From the NCBI GenBank assembly GCA_964464635.1, contig CAYXGT010000108.1, forward strand, positions 1 to 7,372: DNA of 7,372 nt. Reading direction: 5' to 3'. The position numbers and the translations under genes are program-made. Under the pieces are notes generated by a model that did not search any database, had not been told where the DNA came from, and saw only the letters and a program-made list of their open reading frames with translations. Origin of the DNA: CAYLMG01 sp964464635. GTDB lineage: Bacteria > Planctomycetota > Phycisphaerae > Sedimentisphaerales > Anaerobacaceae. The first letter of the stretch is position 1, and each line of letters opens with the position of its first letter. Positions 1 to 5,702 of the stretch are shown here, one piece after another.

Positions 1-1
1 T

Positions 2-553
2 AAACACGGGGATTCTGCAGCCCTGGAAAGGCTTATTCTCAGGTATCAGAACCGCATTTATAACGTTATTTTCAAAATTTGTGCAAATCCGGATGATGCG
101 GCGGAACTTACACAGCAGACGTTTGTCAAAATAATAGAGAATCTTAAGGATTTTAAGCAGAGAAGCGGCTTTTATACCTGGGCGTTCAGGATAGCCGTTA
201 ATCTGACCTTGAGCTACTGCAAAAGGAAAGCAAAGCTTGGATTACAATCTTTGGATGAACAGGTTCAGGGTAATAATCCCGGGGCCTCAAAGGCGTTGAA
301 ACAATTTCTGGAAAATGAAAGCTCACCGGACCCTGCGGCTGTTGCTCAGAATAAAGAGCTTTGTGAGCTTGTTGTAAGCCAGCTTAATAAATTAACAGAT
401 GAGCACAGAACAGTGCTTATTCTCAGGGATGTCGAAGGAATGGAATATAATCAGATTGCACGGATTCTGGGAGTTGAATTGGGAACCGTCAAGAGCAGAA
501 TAAGCAGGGCGAGAGGCGCTCTAAGGCAGATTTTGGAGGGATTTTTGAAATGA
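2..553 (+). CDS. ECF-family RNA polymerase sigma factor (5' end outside window)
   Basis: This is an extracytoplasmic-function sigma-70 factor that directs RNA polymerase to a small regulon. The frame is open from base 2 without a stop, giving 183 visible residues; family members are about 170-200 residues, so only a short N-terminus is missing. Region 2 covers visible residues 3-76: DDAAELTQQTFVKI (residues 31-44) matches region 2.2, and FYTWAFRIAVNL (57-68) matches region 2.4, which reads the -10 element. A linker follows, then region 4 at about residues 120-179. Its helix-turn-helix (YNQIARILGVELGTVKSRISRAR, 149-171, with core GTVKSRISRAR) binds the -35 element. An in-frame TTG at 209 is not the start, because clear region 2 sequence lies upstream of it. 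The TGA stop overlaps the ATG of the next gene (ATGA), typical of a sigma/anti-sigma pair. The ECF subgroup cannot be assigned from sequence alone. Confidence 0.93.
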   Translation, partial: KHGDSAALERLILRYQNRIYNVIFKICANPDDAAELTQQTFVKIIENLKDFKQRSGFYTWAFRIAVNLTLSYCKRKAKLGLQSLDEQVQGNNPGASKALKQFLENESSPDPAAVAQNKELCELVVSQLNKLTDEHRTVLILRDVEGMEYNQIARILGVELGTVKSRISRARGALRQILEGFLK

Positions 554-1638
554 AGGAAAGTTCACATATTGACGAGTTGCTTAACGGCTATATTGACGGA
601 GTGCTTACGTCCAGACAGCACACCGAGCTTCAGCGCCTTAAGGCGAATGACCCCCGGGTTGAACACCGGCTGACCGAGCTGCAGAAATGCAAGATGCTTG
701 TCAGCTCACTGCCCGTTGTCGAAGCGCCTGCCGATATGCTCGAGCGGGTAAAGGCGTCCCTCGGCTCGAAGGCCGCGAGGCCTGCGGCTGTGCAAACAGA
801 AACTCAGGTTGAGACCGAGCAGCCTGCCGGCGACAAACACCCCGGAGCTAGGCAGTTGATGTTTCGAAGGATTTTTGCGGCGGCTGCTATGATTGTTTTG
901 TTAACCGCACTGGCAATTATTGTTTATTCAATTACAGCACCACCGAAAACAACTGATAGTTTAATTGCGCGTTTAGATAAAACATCTGCGTCGGGAACTG
1001 AACAGCCCGGTCTTCAGCAAGGTCTTACAGATAATACCGGCACAACCGTCGCAAAGGCTTCAGCAGGCGTTGAAAATCAGCAGATGACGGCAGGCCTTGC
1101 TCCTGCTGCAAACCGGTTCAGTGCTACTCTTGAGCTGAAAACAGGTAAACTGCTTGCTGCGGATATAGCTGTTAAAAAGGTGCTTGAAGAAGACGGGGCC
1201 GAAGATTTCGCTGATCTGCCGAGCAAAGAAAATGAGTATGCGTATTCTTTGGATTGTGGAGAACAGAGATTTAATGAAGTTTTAAGCGGTCTGGAGAATA
1301 TATGGACTGACTTTTCATCTGCTGCGTTAATTTTTGATAATGCACAAACCGAGCAGCCTGTGGTTATCGAGAAGATTACGACGTGGCAGCTCGCTGAAAT
1401 TGCCGCTCAATACAATCCCCAGAGACGCCTCAAGGCGGCTCAGTATTACGCCGTAATGAATAATGTTCAGCAATTCCTGCCGCAGCAGCAGGCGCATAAC
1501 ACCGGCGAAGAGGATGTCCTCGATTTGATTGATATGCCCAAGCCTAAACCAGTGCTGACTAAGGATGAGGCCGCTCTGCAGGATTCTGCTCAAAGTAATC
1601 TGCAGGTTGACCTGACGATTATAATTAAAGCCGAGTAA
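550..1638 (+). CDS. Putative single-pass membrane anti-sigma factor with unrecognised outer domain
   Basis: Probably the membrane anti-sigma factor that holds the upstream ECF sigma inactive. The support is the ATGA overlap with the sigma gene, a strong ribosome site (GGAGG at 535-539), and the domain layout. Residues 1-55 are a small helical segment (DELLNGYIDGVLTSRQHTEL) of the kind that opens many anti-sigma proteins. The zinc-binding HxxxCxxC motif is missing; the only cysteine there is Cys47. A Pro/Glu/Lys-rich linker (about 60-105) precedes one membrane segment at about 107-129 (FAAAAMIVLLTALAIIVYSI), flanked by Arg106-Arg107, so the C-terminus should lie outside the cytoplasm. The outer part has a low-complexity stretch (130-188), a compact region at about 189-312 that I do not recognise, and a Pro/Lys-rich tail (329-340) ending in a beta-like segment (DLTIIIKAE). 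The 5' third is GC-rich (near 68% at 721-780) and falls to about 37% at 901-960. No experiment or close homologue confirms the anti-sigma role. Confidence 0.75.
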   Translation: MKESSHIDELLNGYIDGVLTSRQHTELQRLKANDPRVEHRLTELQKCKMLVSSLPVVEAPADMLERVKASLGSKAARPAAVQTETQVETEQPAGDKHPGARQLMFRRIFAAAAMIVLLTALAIIVYSITAPPKTTDSLIARLDKTSASGTEQPGLQQGLTDNTGTTVAKASAGVENQQMTAGLAPAANRFSATLELKTGKLLAADIAVKKVLEEDGAEDFADLPSKENEYAYSLDCGEQRFNEVLSGLENIWTDFSSAALIFDNAQTEQPVVIEKITTWQLAEIAAQYNPQRRLKAAQYYAVMNNVQQFLPQQQAHNTGEEDVLDLIDMPKPKPVLTKDEAALQDSAQSNLQVDLTIIIKAE

Positions 1639-1675
1639 AGGATTATTATTTCAGAGTTGGAGCTGTAAAAAAGCA

Positions 1676-2239
1676 ATGCTCGATGTGCAGGACTGCTTTT
1701 TGGTTGTTGTTGATATGCAGGGTCGCCTTGCCGAGCTTATGTATGAAAGAGACCTCTTATTCAAGAACATTCGTATTCTTATCAAAGCTGCAAAGCTCCT
1801 GTCTATCCCAATTTTATGGACCCAGCAGAAACCACAGGCCATAGGTATCACTATTCCGCAGATTAGCGAGCTCCTGACAGAGAACGAACCCGCCTCGCGG
1901 CGAGGCCGCGGGCCGATTAACAAGGCCTGTTTCAGTTGCTGCGGTCTGGATGAGTTCAACGATAAGATTAGTGCCCTGGCTCGTAAACAGGTTATGCTTT
2001 GCGGAATAGAAGCTCACGTCTGCATTTATCAGACCGCAATAGAGCTTATCGCTTCAGGCAAAGAAGTGCACGTAATCGCAGATGCTGTCTCTTCGAGAAC
2101 TAAAGAAAATAAGCAGATAGCCCTCGATAGAATGATTACCGAAGGTGTTAAATTGAGCTCTGTTGAAATGGCAGTTTTTGAAATTCTTAAAACCGCGGAA
2201 CATCCTCAGTTCAAAGAAGTTATTCAGCTCGTAAAATAG
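1676..2239 (+). CDS. Cysteine hydrolase, isochorismatase-like superfamily (ISOC1/2-like)
   Basis: A 187-residue single-domain hydrolase with the isochorismatase-like fold. The catalytic triad is visible: Asp13 in VVVDMQG, Lys83 in INKACFS, and the nucleophile Cys116 in GIEAHVCIYQT, where the preceding IEAH fits the usual cis-peptide loop. The pattern VDMQGRLAELM, FSCCGLDEF, GIEAHVCIYQTA and DAVSSRTKEN resembles the ISOC1/ISOC2 and YcaC-type hydrolases rather than true isochorismatase or nicotinamidase. The substrate is unknown. Compared with my recollection of the family, residues 73-80 (ASRRGRGP) just before the catalytic lysine look like a short insert encoded by a GC-rich palindrome. The ATG at 1676 is preferred because it sets the usual short N-terminus before VVVDMQG; GGAG at 1659-1662 is a possible but distant ribosome site. 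The gene begins 37 bases after the anti-sigma-like gene and may be co-transcribed with it. Confidence 0.88.
   Translation: MLDVQDCFLVVVDMQGRLAELMYERDLLFKNIRILIKAAKLLSIPILWTQQKPQAIGITIPQISELLTENEPASRRGRGPINKACFSCCGLDEFNDKISALARKQVMLCGIEAHVCIYQTAIELIASGKEVHVIADAVSSRTKENKQIALDRMITEGVKLSSVEMAVFEILKTAEHPQFKEVIQLVK
1892..1914. repeat. GC-rich palindromic cluster inside the hydrolase gene
   Basis: GCCTCG (1892-1897) and CGAGGC (1901-1906) form a perfect 6-bp stem with a 3-base loop. Overlapping alternatives are GCGGC/GCCGC (1897-1901 and 1905-1909) and GGCC/GGCC (1904-1907 and 1911-1914). The block is far more GC-rich than its surroundings and encodes the apparent insert ASRRGRGP. It may be a small inserted palindrome or simply a GC-rich loop codon run. 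Confidence 0.4.
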
Positions 2240-2269
2240 TTTTTCAATTGTCTTTCGCCGGCTAATATC

Positions 2270-2298
2270 TTGTCTTTATACAGGTTTCTTTTTACAAT
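2270..2298 (+). promoter_or_regulatory. Candidate sigma-70-type promoter for the PatB-like gene
   Basis: TTGTCT (2270-2275) lies 17 bases before TACAAT (2293-2298), matching the -35 consensus at 4 of 6 and the -10 consensus at 5 of 6 positions. It would start transcription near 2305, leaving a leader of about 25 bases that contains the AAAAGG ribosome site (2316-2321). It lies in the only gap among the left-half genes longer than 40 bases. The region is T-rich, so chance matches are plausible, and the housekeeping promoter consensus of this organism is unknown. Confidence 0.35.
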
Positions 2299-2329
2299 CT
2301 TTTTTTCTCCTGATAAAAAGGTTTAACAG

Positions 2330-3484
2330 ATGACTGATTTTGACAAAATTATTGACAGGCGCGGCACAGGCTCGCTTAAGTGGGACATATATAAAGACGC
2401 TGACATTATCCCGATGTGGGTTGCCGATATGGATTTTCAGTCACCCGAACCTGTTAGAAAAGCCCTGCAAAAGCGCATCGAGCACGGCGTTTACGGCTAT
2501 TCGGTGCCGACGGAAAAGCTCAATCAGATTGTTGTAAACAGATTAAAAAAATTGTACGGCTGGCGGATTGAGCCTTCCTGGATAGTCTGGCTGCCGGGAC
2601 TTGTGATGGGACTGAATATAGTTTCAAGGTATGTTCGGCAAAACGAAGAGCTCATAACATTTGTGCCTGCGTATCCGCCTTTTCTCGATACGCCCGCTTA
2701 TGCGAACAGAAAACTTAAAACCGTCCCCCTGCTTTTTGAAAACAGCAGGTACGGCTTTGACCTGGAAGAATTTGAAAAGTCGATTTCTCCAAAGACAAAA
2801 CTTTTTATCCTGTGCAATCCTCACAACCCGGCCGGCAGGGTCTTCGACAGAGATGAATTGCAGGCCGTCGCGGATATCTGTCTGAAGAATGATATTATAA
2901 TATGTTCCGACGAGGTACATTGTGAGCTGATTTTGTGCGACAAAAAGCATATACCTGTTGCGACGCTTAATAAAGAAATTCAGCAAAGGACGATTACTTT
3001 GATGTCACCTGCAAAGACCTTCAATCTTGCAGGACTTAATTGCGGCTTTGCAGTTATACCTGACCAGAGCATAAGAAAGCGGTTTATTCATATTATGCGC
3101 GGCATCGCTCCATCTTGTATTAATGCACTGGGTTTTACTGCTTCTCAGGCTGCGTACAGCCAATGCGAGCAGTGGAGAATCTCTTTACTAAAATACCTCG
3201 CTGAAAACAAAAATATCGTTTATGATTTTGTCAATAACCGGATTCCGCTTCTTTCTATGACTGACGTTGAGGCGACGTATCTTGCCTGGATTGACGCAGG
3301 AAAGCTGAATGTCCCCGACCCTGTCTCGTTTTTTGAGAAGTCGGGGGTCGGTTTATCCGACGGCAGAGAATTCGGTGTAGAAGGTTTCGTCAGACTGAAT
3401 TTTGGATGTCCCCGAAAAATACTGCTGCAGGGCCTTGAAAGAATGAAGTCGGCGGTTATGAAAAAAGTTGCCTCGCCCGGATGA
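2330..3484 (+). CDS. MalY/PatB-family PLP-dependent C-S lyase/aminotransferase
   Basis: A 384-residue fold-type I pyridoxal-phosphate enzyme of the MalY/PatB group. Characterised members cleave the C-S bond of cystathionine or cysteine conjugates, releasing a thiol, pyruvate and ammonia, and some also act as aminotransferases. The N-terminal signature is present (FDKIIDRRGTGSLKWD, 4-19; IPMWVADMDF, 27-36), followed by YGY (55-57). CNPHNPAGR (162-170) holds the PLP-contacting Asn. SDEVHCEL (193-200) supplies the Asp for the pyridine nitrogen. SPAKTFNLAGL (226-236) carries the Schiff-base Lys229. FVRLNFGCPR (353-362) carries the substrate-carboxylate Arg355. Length matches the family (about 385-390). 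The ATG at 2330 has AAAAGG 8 bases upstream. A likely role is methionine/cysteine interconversion or sulfur-compound breakdown, but neighbours do not show the substrate. The gene ends 3 bases from the convergent FmdB-type gene. Confidence 0.92.
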   Translation: MTDFDKIIDRRGTGSLKWDIYKDADIIPMWVADMDFQSPEPVRKALQKRIEHGVYGYSVPTEKLNQIVVNRLKKLYGWRIEPSWIVWLPGLVMGLNIVSRYVRQNEELITFVPAYPPFLDTPAYANRKLKTVPLLFENSRYGFDLEEFEKSISPKTKLFILCNPHNPAGRVFDRDELQAVADICLKNDIIICSDEVHCELILCDKKHIPVATLNKEIQQRTITLMSPAKTFNLAGLNCGFAVIPDQSIRKRFIHIMRGIAPSCINALGFTASQAAYSQCEQWRISLLKYLAENKNIVYDFVNNRIPLLSMTDVEATYLAWIDAGKLNVPDPVSFFEKSGVGLSDGREFGVEGFVRLNFGCPRKILLQGLERMKSAVMKKVASPG

Positions 3485-3496
3485 GGTTTACTTTTT
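3461..3496. terminator. Candidate bidirectional terminator at convergent gene ends
   Basis: CCTC (3471-3474) and GAGG (3483-3486) form a short stem with one possible extra G-U pair. It is flanked by A6 at 3461-3466 and T5 at 3492-3496. Read on the - strand it ends in a T6 run 4 bases after the stem; on the + strand it ends in T5 after TTTAC. The A- and T-tracts could pair beyond an internal loop. The stem is short, so termination strength is uncertain. It lies within the last codons of the PatB-like gene and over the FmdB-like stop codon, because only 3 bases separate the two genes. Confidence 0.4.
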
Positions 3497-3811
3497 GGCT
3501 TCGGGTTGTTTTTTTGTTTCTGCTTTGGTTTCTGTGGAGGATTTTGCCTGCTCTTTTTTACTTTCGGATTTGCCTTTTGTTTCCTCAGGCAGGCTTTTTT
3601 CTTTCTTTTCAGCCTTTTTATAGCTCTCACTTCTATAGTCGGTTTGATAAAAACCGTTGCCTTTGAAGATTACACCTGAACCGCTGCCAATCAGCCTTTT
3701 TAAGCTCGCCTTTTTGCAGGAAGGGCATTTGCGCAGCGAAGGCGAAGTTATGCTCTGAAACTTCTCGAATTCGTAGCCGCAATTTTCACACCTGTATTCA
3801 TAAGTCGGCAT
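3488..3811 (-). CDS. FmdB-family zinc-ribbon protein with charged tail
   Basis: A 107-residue protein opening with the FmdB/CxxC regulatory-type zinc ribbon: MPTYEYRCENCGYEFE, with Cys8, Cys11, Cys29 and Cys32 as metal ligands (CENC and CPSC). The family motif GNGFYQTDYR is at 51-60. Residues from about 64 onward are a Lys/Glu/Ser-rich, probably disordered tail. FmdB was named as a putative regulator in a methylotroph amidase/formamidase locus, but the function of the family is unproven. An in-frame ATG further upstream (3907) would add 32 residues lying wholly within grpE. The start at 3811 is chosen because MPTYEYRC is the canonical family N-terminus and GGAG (3819-3822) sits 7 bases upstream. 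It follows the grpE stop by one base (TAAGATG), so it is probably translationally coupled and last in the dnaJ-grpE cluster. Confidence 0.9.
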   Translation of the reverse strand: MPTYEYRCENCGYEFEKFQSITSPSLRKCPSCKKASLKRLIGSGSGVIFKGNGFYQTDYRSESYKKAEKKEKSLPEETKGKSESKKEQAKSSTETKAETKKQPEAKK

Positions 3812-3812
3812 C

Positions 3813-4397
3813 TTATTGCTCCGAATCGGTTTCAATATCCGTCTCGGTCGATTGCTGCTCGTCTGTTTCTTCTTCGGCTTCTTCTGAGGGCAGCTGATTG
3901 ACAACAACTTTGCTCGGCCGGATAACTTTGCCGTTAAGTTTATACCCGGTTTGAAATTCTTCGAGGACTATGTTGTTTTCTTTGTCTGCCTCTTGCCTTG
4001 GCATTACCGCCTGGTGAAGAGCGGGGTCGAACTTTTCACCGACAGCTTTTATCTGCTCAACATTGTGCGATTTGAGAATATCGAGTATCTGGTCGTGCAC
4101 TATCTGGATGCCCTTGATGAGTACTTCGGTATTGTCGGCTGAGTGGGCATTTTGCAGCGTATGTTCGAAATTGTCCAGTGCCGGCAGAAGCGATTTTATT
4201 ATCTTTTCCTTTTCGTAGCTGACCGTGTCGGTAATTTGTTTGAGAACGCGTTTTTGAAAGTTTGCGTAATCGGCGCTGACTCGCTGCAGCTTCTCGAAAA
4301 GCTCGTCTTTCTGCTGCACCAGCTCCTCAGGCAGTTTGCCGGTCTCAGCCGGCTTTGCATCGGCTGGCTTTTCTTCTTTATCTTTTTTGTGTTTCAT
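3813..4397 (-). CDS. grpE: GrpE, nucleotide exchange factor for DnaK
   Basis: A 194-residue GrpE, the cytoplasmic dimeric factor that releases ADP from DnaK so that substrate is freed. A charged N-terminus (1-20) leads into the long helix/coiled coil (about 24-80), which contains the conserved RVSADYANFQKR (39-50) and LLPALDNFEHTL (70-81). The C-terminal beta domain has GEKFDPALHQAV (120-131) and the signature region VLEEFQTGYKLNGKVIRPSKVVV (144-166, core GYKLNGKVIRPSKV). A Glu/Thr/Asp-rich acidic tail (171-194) follows. Length is typical (about 180-200). The ATG overlaps the dnaJ stop by 4 bases (ATGA) with no clear Shine-Dalgarno site, so translation probably depends on coupling to dnaJ. 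DnaK, its partner, is not in the window. Confidence 0.96.
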   Translation of the reverse strand: MKHKKDKEEKPADAKPAETGKLPEELVQQKDELFEKLQRVSADYANFQKRVLKQITDTVSYEKEKIIKSLLPALDNFEHTLQNAHSADNTEVLIKGIQIVHDQILDILKSHNVEQIKAVGEKFDPALHQAVMPRQEADKENNIVLEEFQTGYKLNGKVIRPSKVVVNQLPSEEAEEETDEQQSTETDIETDSEQ

Positions 4398-5539
4398 TTG
4401 TTGTTGCCGAAATATTTTTTTAATTTCTCGATAAAACTTTTCGCTTTTGGAAAGATGCCGTTATTCTCTATTTTTGAAAATTCTCTCAACAGCTCCTGCT
4501 GTTTTGAATTTAACCTGACCGGCGTTTCTATCATAACCTGTACCATCTCGTCGCCTTTGCGGCCTGTTCGCAAATCCGGCAAGCCTTCACCCTTAATCCT
4601 GAAGATACTGCCGTATTGTGTCCCCGCAGGTACCTTGAGCTGTCTGGTTCCGTTAAGGCTTGGAACTTCAATCGTCGCTCCGAGGGCAGCCTGTGTAAAG
4701 CTCAGCGGCACCACGGCAATTAGGTTGTTGTGGTCGCGCTCCAGGAATTCATGCGGTTTTATTCTTACATAACAGTATAAGTCGCCTCTTGGACCTCCGT
4801 TCCGCCCGGGTTCACCTTCGTTTGCGATTCTGACTGACTGACCTTCGTGAACACCCGCCGGTATTTTGACCGAGACCCCTCTTTTTTTGGGAACTCGTCC
4901 TGTGCCCCGGCATTTTTTACACGGGTTGGTAATAACCTCGCCCATGCCGCCGCACTGTCTGCACGTAGATATCATCTGAAAAAAGCCTCCGCCTTTTGCA
5001 ATATGCCCCGTACCGCCGCAGGCTGGACATTTGCCGGGCCTGCTGCCCTTTGCACTGCCGCCGCCGCTGCATTCGCCGCAGATATCCTGCCGCGTAAATT
5101 CAATGGTCTTTTCTGTCCCTCTTGCTACCTCGTCGAGTGTCAGGGAAACCGAAGTCTCGAGGTCATATCCGCGGCTCGGCCCCCTGTGGGCGGCGCTTCT
5201 TCGACCTCCCATTCCGAATATGTCACCGAAACCGCCGAAACCGCCGAGTATATCCTCGAAAATACTGCTGACATCCTGCCATCGCATATGGCTGTAATCG
5301 CGCATCCCCATTCCGCGAAGTCCTTCGTGGCCGAACTGGTCGTATCTCTGGCGTTTTTCCTGGTCGCTTAGAACTTCATAGGCCTCGGCACATTCTTTGA
5401 ATTTTGCCTCAGCTTCTTTGTCGCCGGGATTTTTGTCAGGGTGGTATTTCATCGCCATCCGGCGATATGCGCGTTTTATATCGTCCGCTGATGCGCTTTT
5501 GCCGACACCTAAAACTTTGTAGTAATCACGTTTGTCCAT
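4394..5539 (-). CDS. dnaJ: Type I (class A) DnaJ/Hsp40 co-chaperone
   Basis: A full 381-residue DnaJ that delivers unfolded clients to DnaK and stimulates its ATPase. The J domain (residues 4-70) contains the essential His33-Pro34-Asp35. A Gly/Phe-rich linker (about 70-115, with GGFGGFGDIFGMGG) follows. Four CxxCxGxG zinc repeats start at Cys154, Cys171, Cys193 and Cys207 (CGECSGGG, CPACGGTG, CRQCGGMG, CKKCRGTG), so both zinc sites are intact. The C-terminal substrate-binding beta domains run from about 220 to 345 and include VKIPAGVHEGQSVRI (224-238) and GDLYCYV (252-258). The start MDKRDYYKVLGV is canonical, but no Shine-Dalgarno sequence lies within 20 bases upstream (AACGCAATACAATATT precedes the ATG), which is unusual beside groEL. 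It heads the dnaJ-grpE-FmdB cluster, 163 bases after groEL. Confidence 0.97.
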   Translation of the reverse strand: MDKRDYYKVLGVGKSASADDIKRAYRRMAMKYHPDKNPGDKEAEAKFKECAEAYEVLSDQEKRQRYDQFGHEGLRGMGMRDYSHMRWQDVSSIFEDILGGFGGFGDIFGMGGRRSAAHRGPSRGYDLETSVSLTLDEVARGTEKTIEFTRQDICGECSGGGSAKGSRPGKCPACGGTGHIAKGGGFFQMISTCRQCGGMGEVITNPCKKCRGTGRVPKKRGVSVKIPAGVHEGQSVRIANEGEPGRNGGPRGDLYCYVRIKPHEFLERDHNNLIAVVPLSFTQAALGATIEVPSLNGTRQLKVPAGTQYGSIFRIKGEGLPDLRTGRKGDEMVQVMIETPVRLNSKQQELLREFSKIENNGIFPKAKSFIEKLKKYFGNNK

Positions 5540-5614
5540 AATATTGTATTGCGTTAAAGCTTTTTAATTATTGCCCTTTGTATATCAAATGGAACATTCC
5601 TGTACAGACAAAGC

Positions 5615-5643
5615 AAAAATGTCATTCCCGCGAAGGCGGGAAT
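5615..5643 (-). terminator. Possible weak terminator or mRNA-stabilising hairpin after groEL
   Basis: Downstream of groEL on the - strand, the 8-bp hairpin (ATTCCCGC/GCGGGAAT, loop CTTC) is followed after GAC and one A by a T5 run (5619-5615). The stem is strong, but the T-run is short and offset, so termination may be partial, giving groEL more transcript than dnaJ-grpE. The same hairpin belongs to a repeat-like element, so this may be incidental. Confidence 0.4.
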
Positions 5644-5673
5644 CCAGTTTTCTATCAGCGTTTTCTGGACTCC
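5621..5673. repeat. REP/MITE-like palindromic repeat between groEL and dnaJ
   Basis: The core is a perfect 8-bp stem, ATTCCCGC (5624-5631) and GCGGGAAT (5636-5643), with loop GAAG. A second nested symmetry pairs GGAATCCAG (5639-5647) with CTGGACTCC (5665-5673) at 8 of 9 positions around a TTTTCTATCAGCGTTTT-like spacer. ATTCCC-N8-GGGAAT is the form of dispersed bacterial repeats such as neisserial dRS3, and similar CCCGCGAAGGCGGGAATCC units are common in many genomes. Only one copy is in this window, so dispersal is inferred from the known pattern. The outer right half (5674-5700) looks like a decayed second arm. Confidence 0.65.
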
Positions 5674-5702
5674 GGATTACGCATCACGCACGACGCAATA
5701 CG

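Larger units (their letters stand above)
5546..5701. repeat. 9-bp inverted repeat bounding the groEL-dnaJ gap
   Basis: GTATTGCGT (5546-5554) and ACGCAATAC (5693-5701) are perfect reverse complements. They lie at the two ends of the groEL-dnaJ gap, enclosing the hairpin repeat. They could be terminal inverted repeats of a small non-autonomous element, or chance. No target-site duplication is evident, and pairing does not extend inward. Confidence 0.35.

Noticed and set aside
209..553. Short sigma factor starting at the TTG at 209
   Set aside because: The same frame is open back to base 2 and encodes clear sigma region 2 motifs, so the gene is longer and cut by the window edge.
3491..3640. T-rich tract that looks like low-complexity or non-coding DNA
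   Set aside because: It encodes the Lys/Glu/Ser-rich tail of the FmdB-like protein on the other strand.
3812..3907. N-terminal extension of the FmdB-like protein from an upstream ATG
   Set aside because: The extra 32 residues lie wholly within grpE in another frame, while MPTYEYRC at 3811 is the canonical start with a good ribosome site.
4143..4772. 209-codon + strand frame opposite dnaJ/grpE
   Set aside because: It lies antisense to two confidently identified genes, has no recognisable domain, and is best explained as a shadow.
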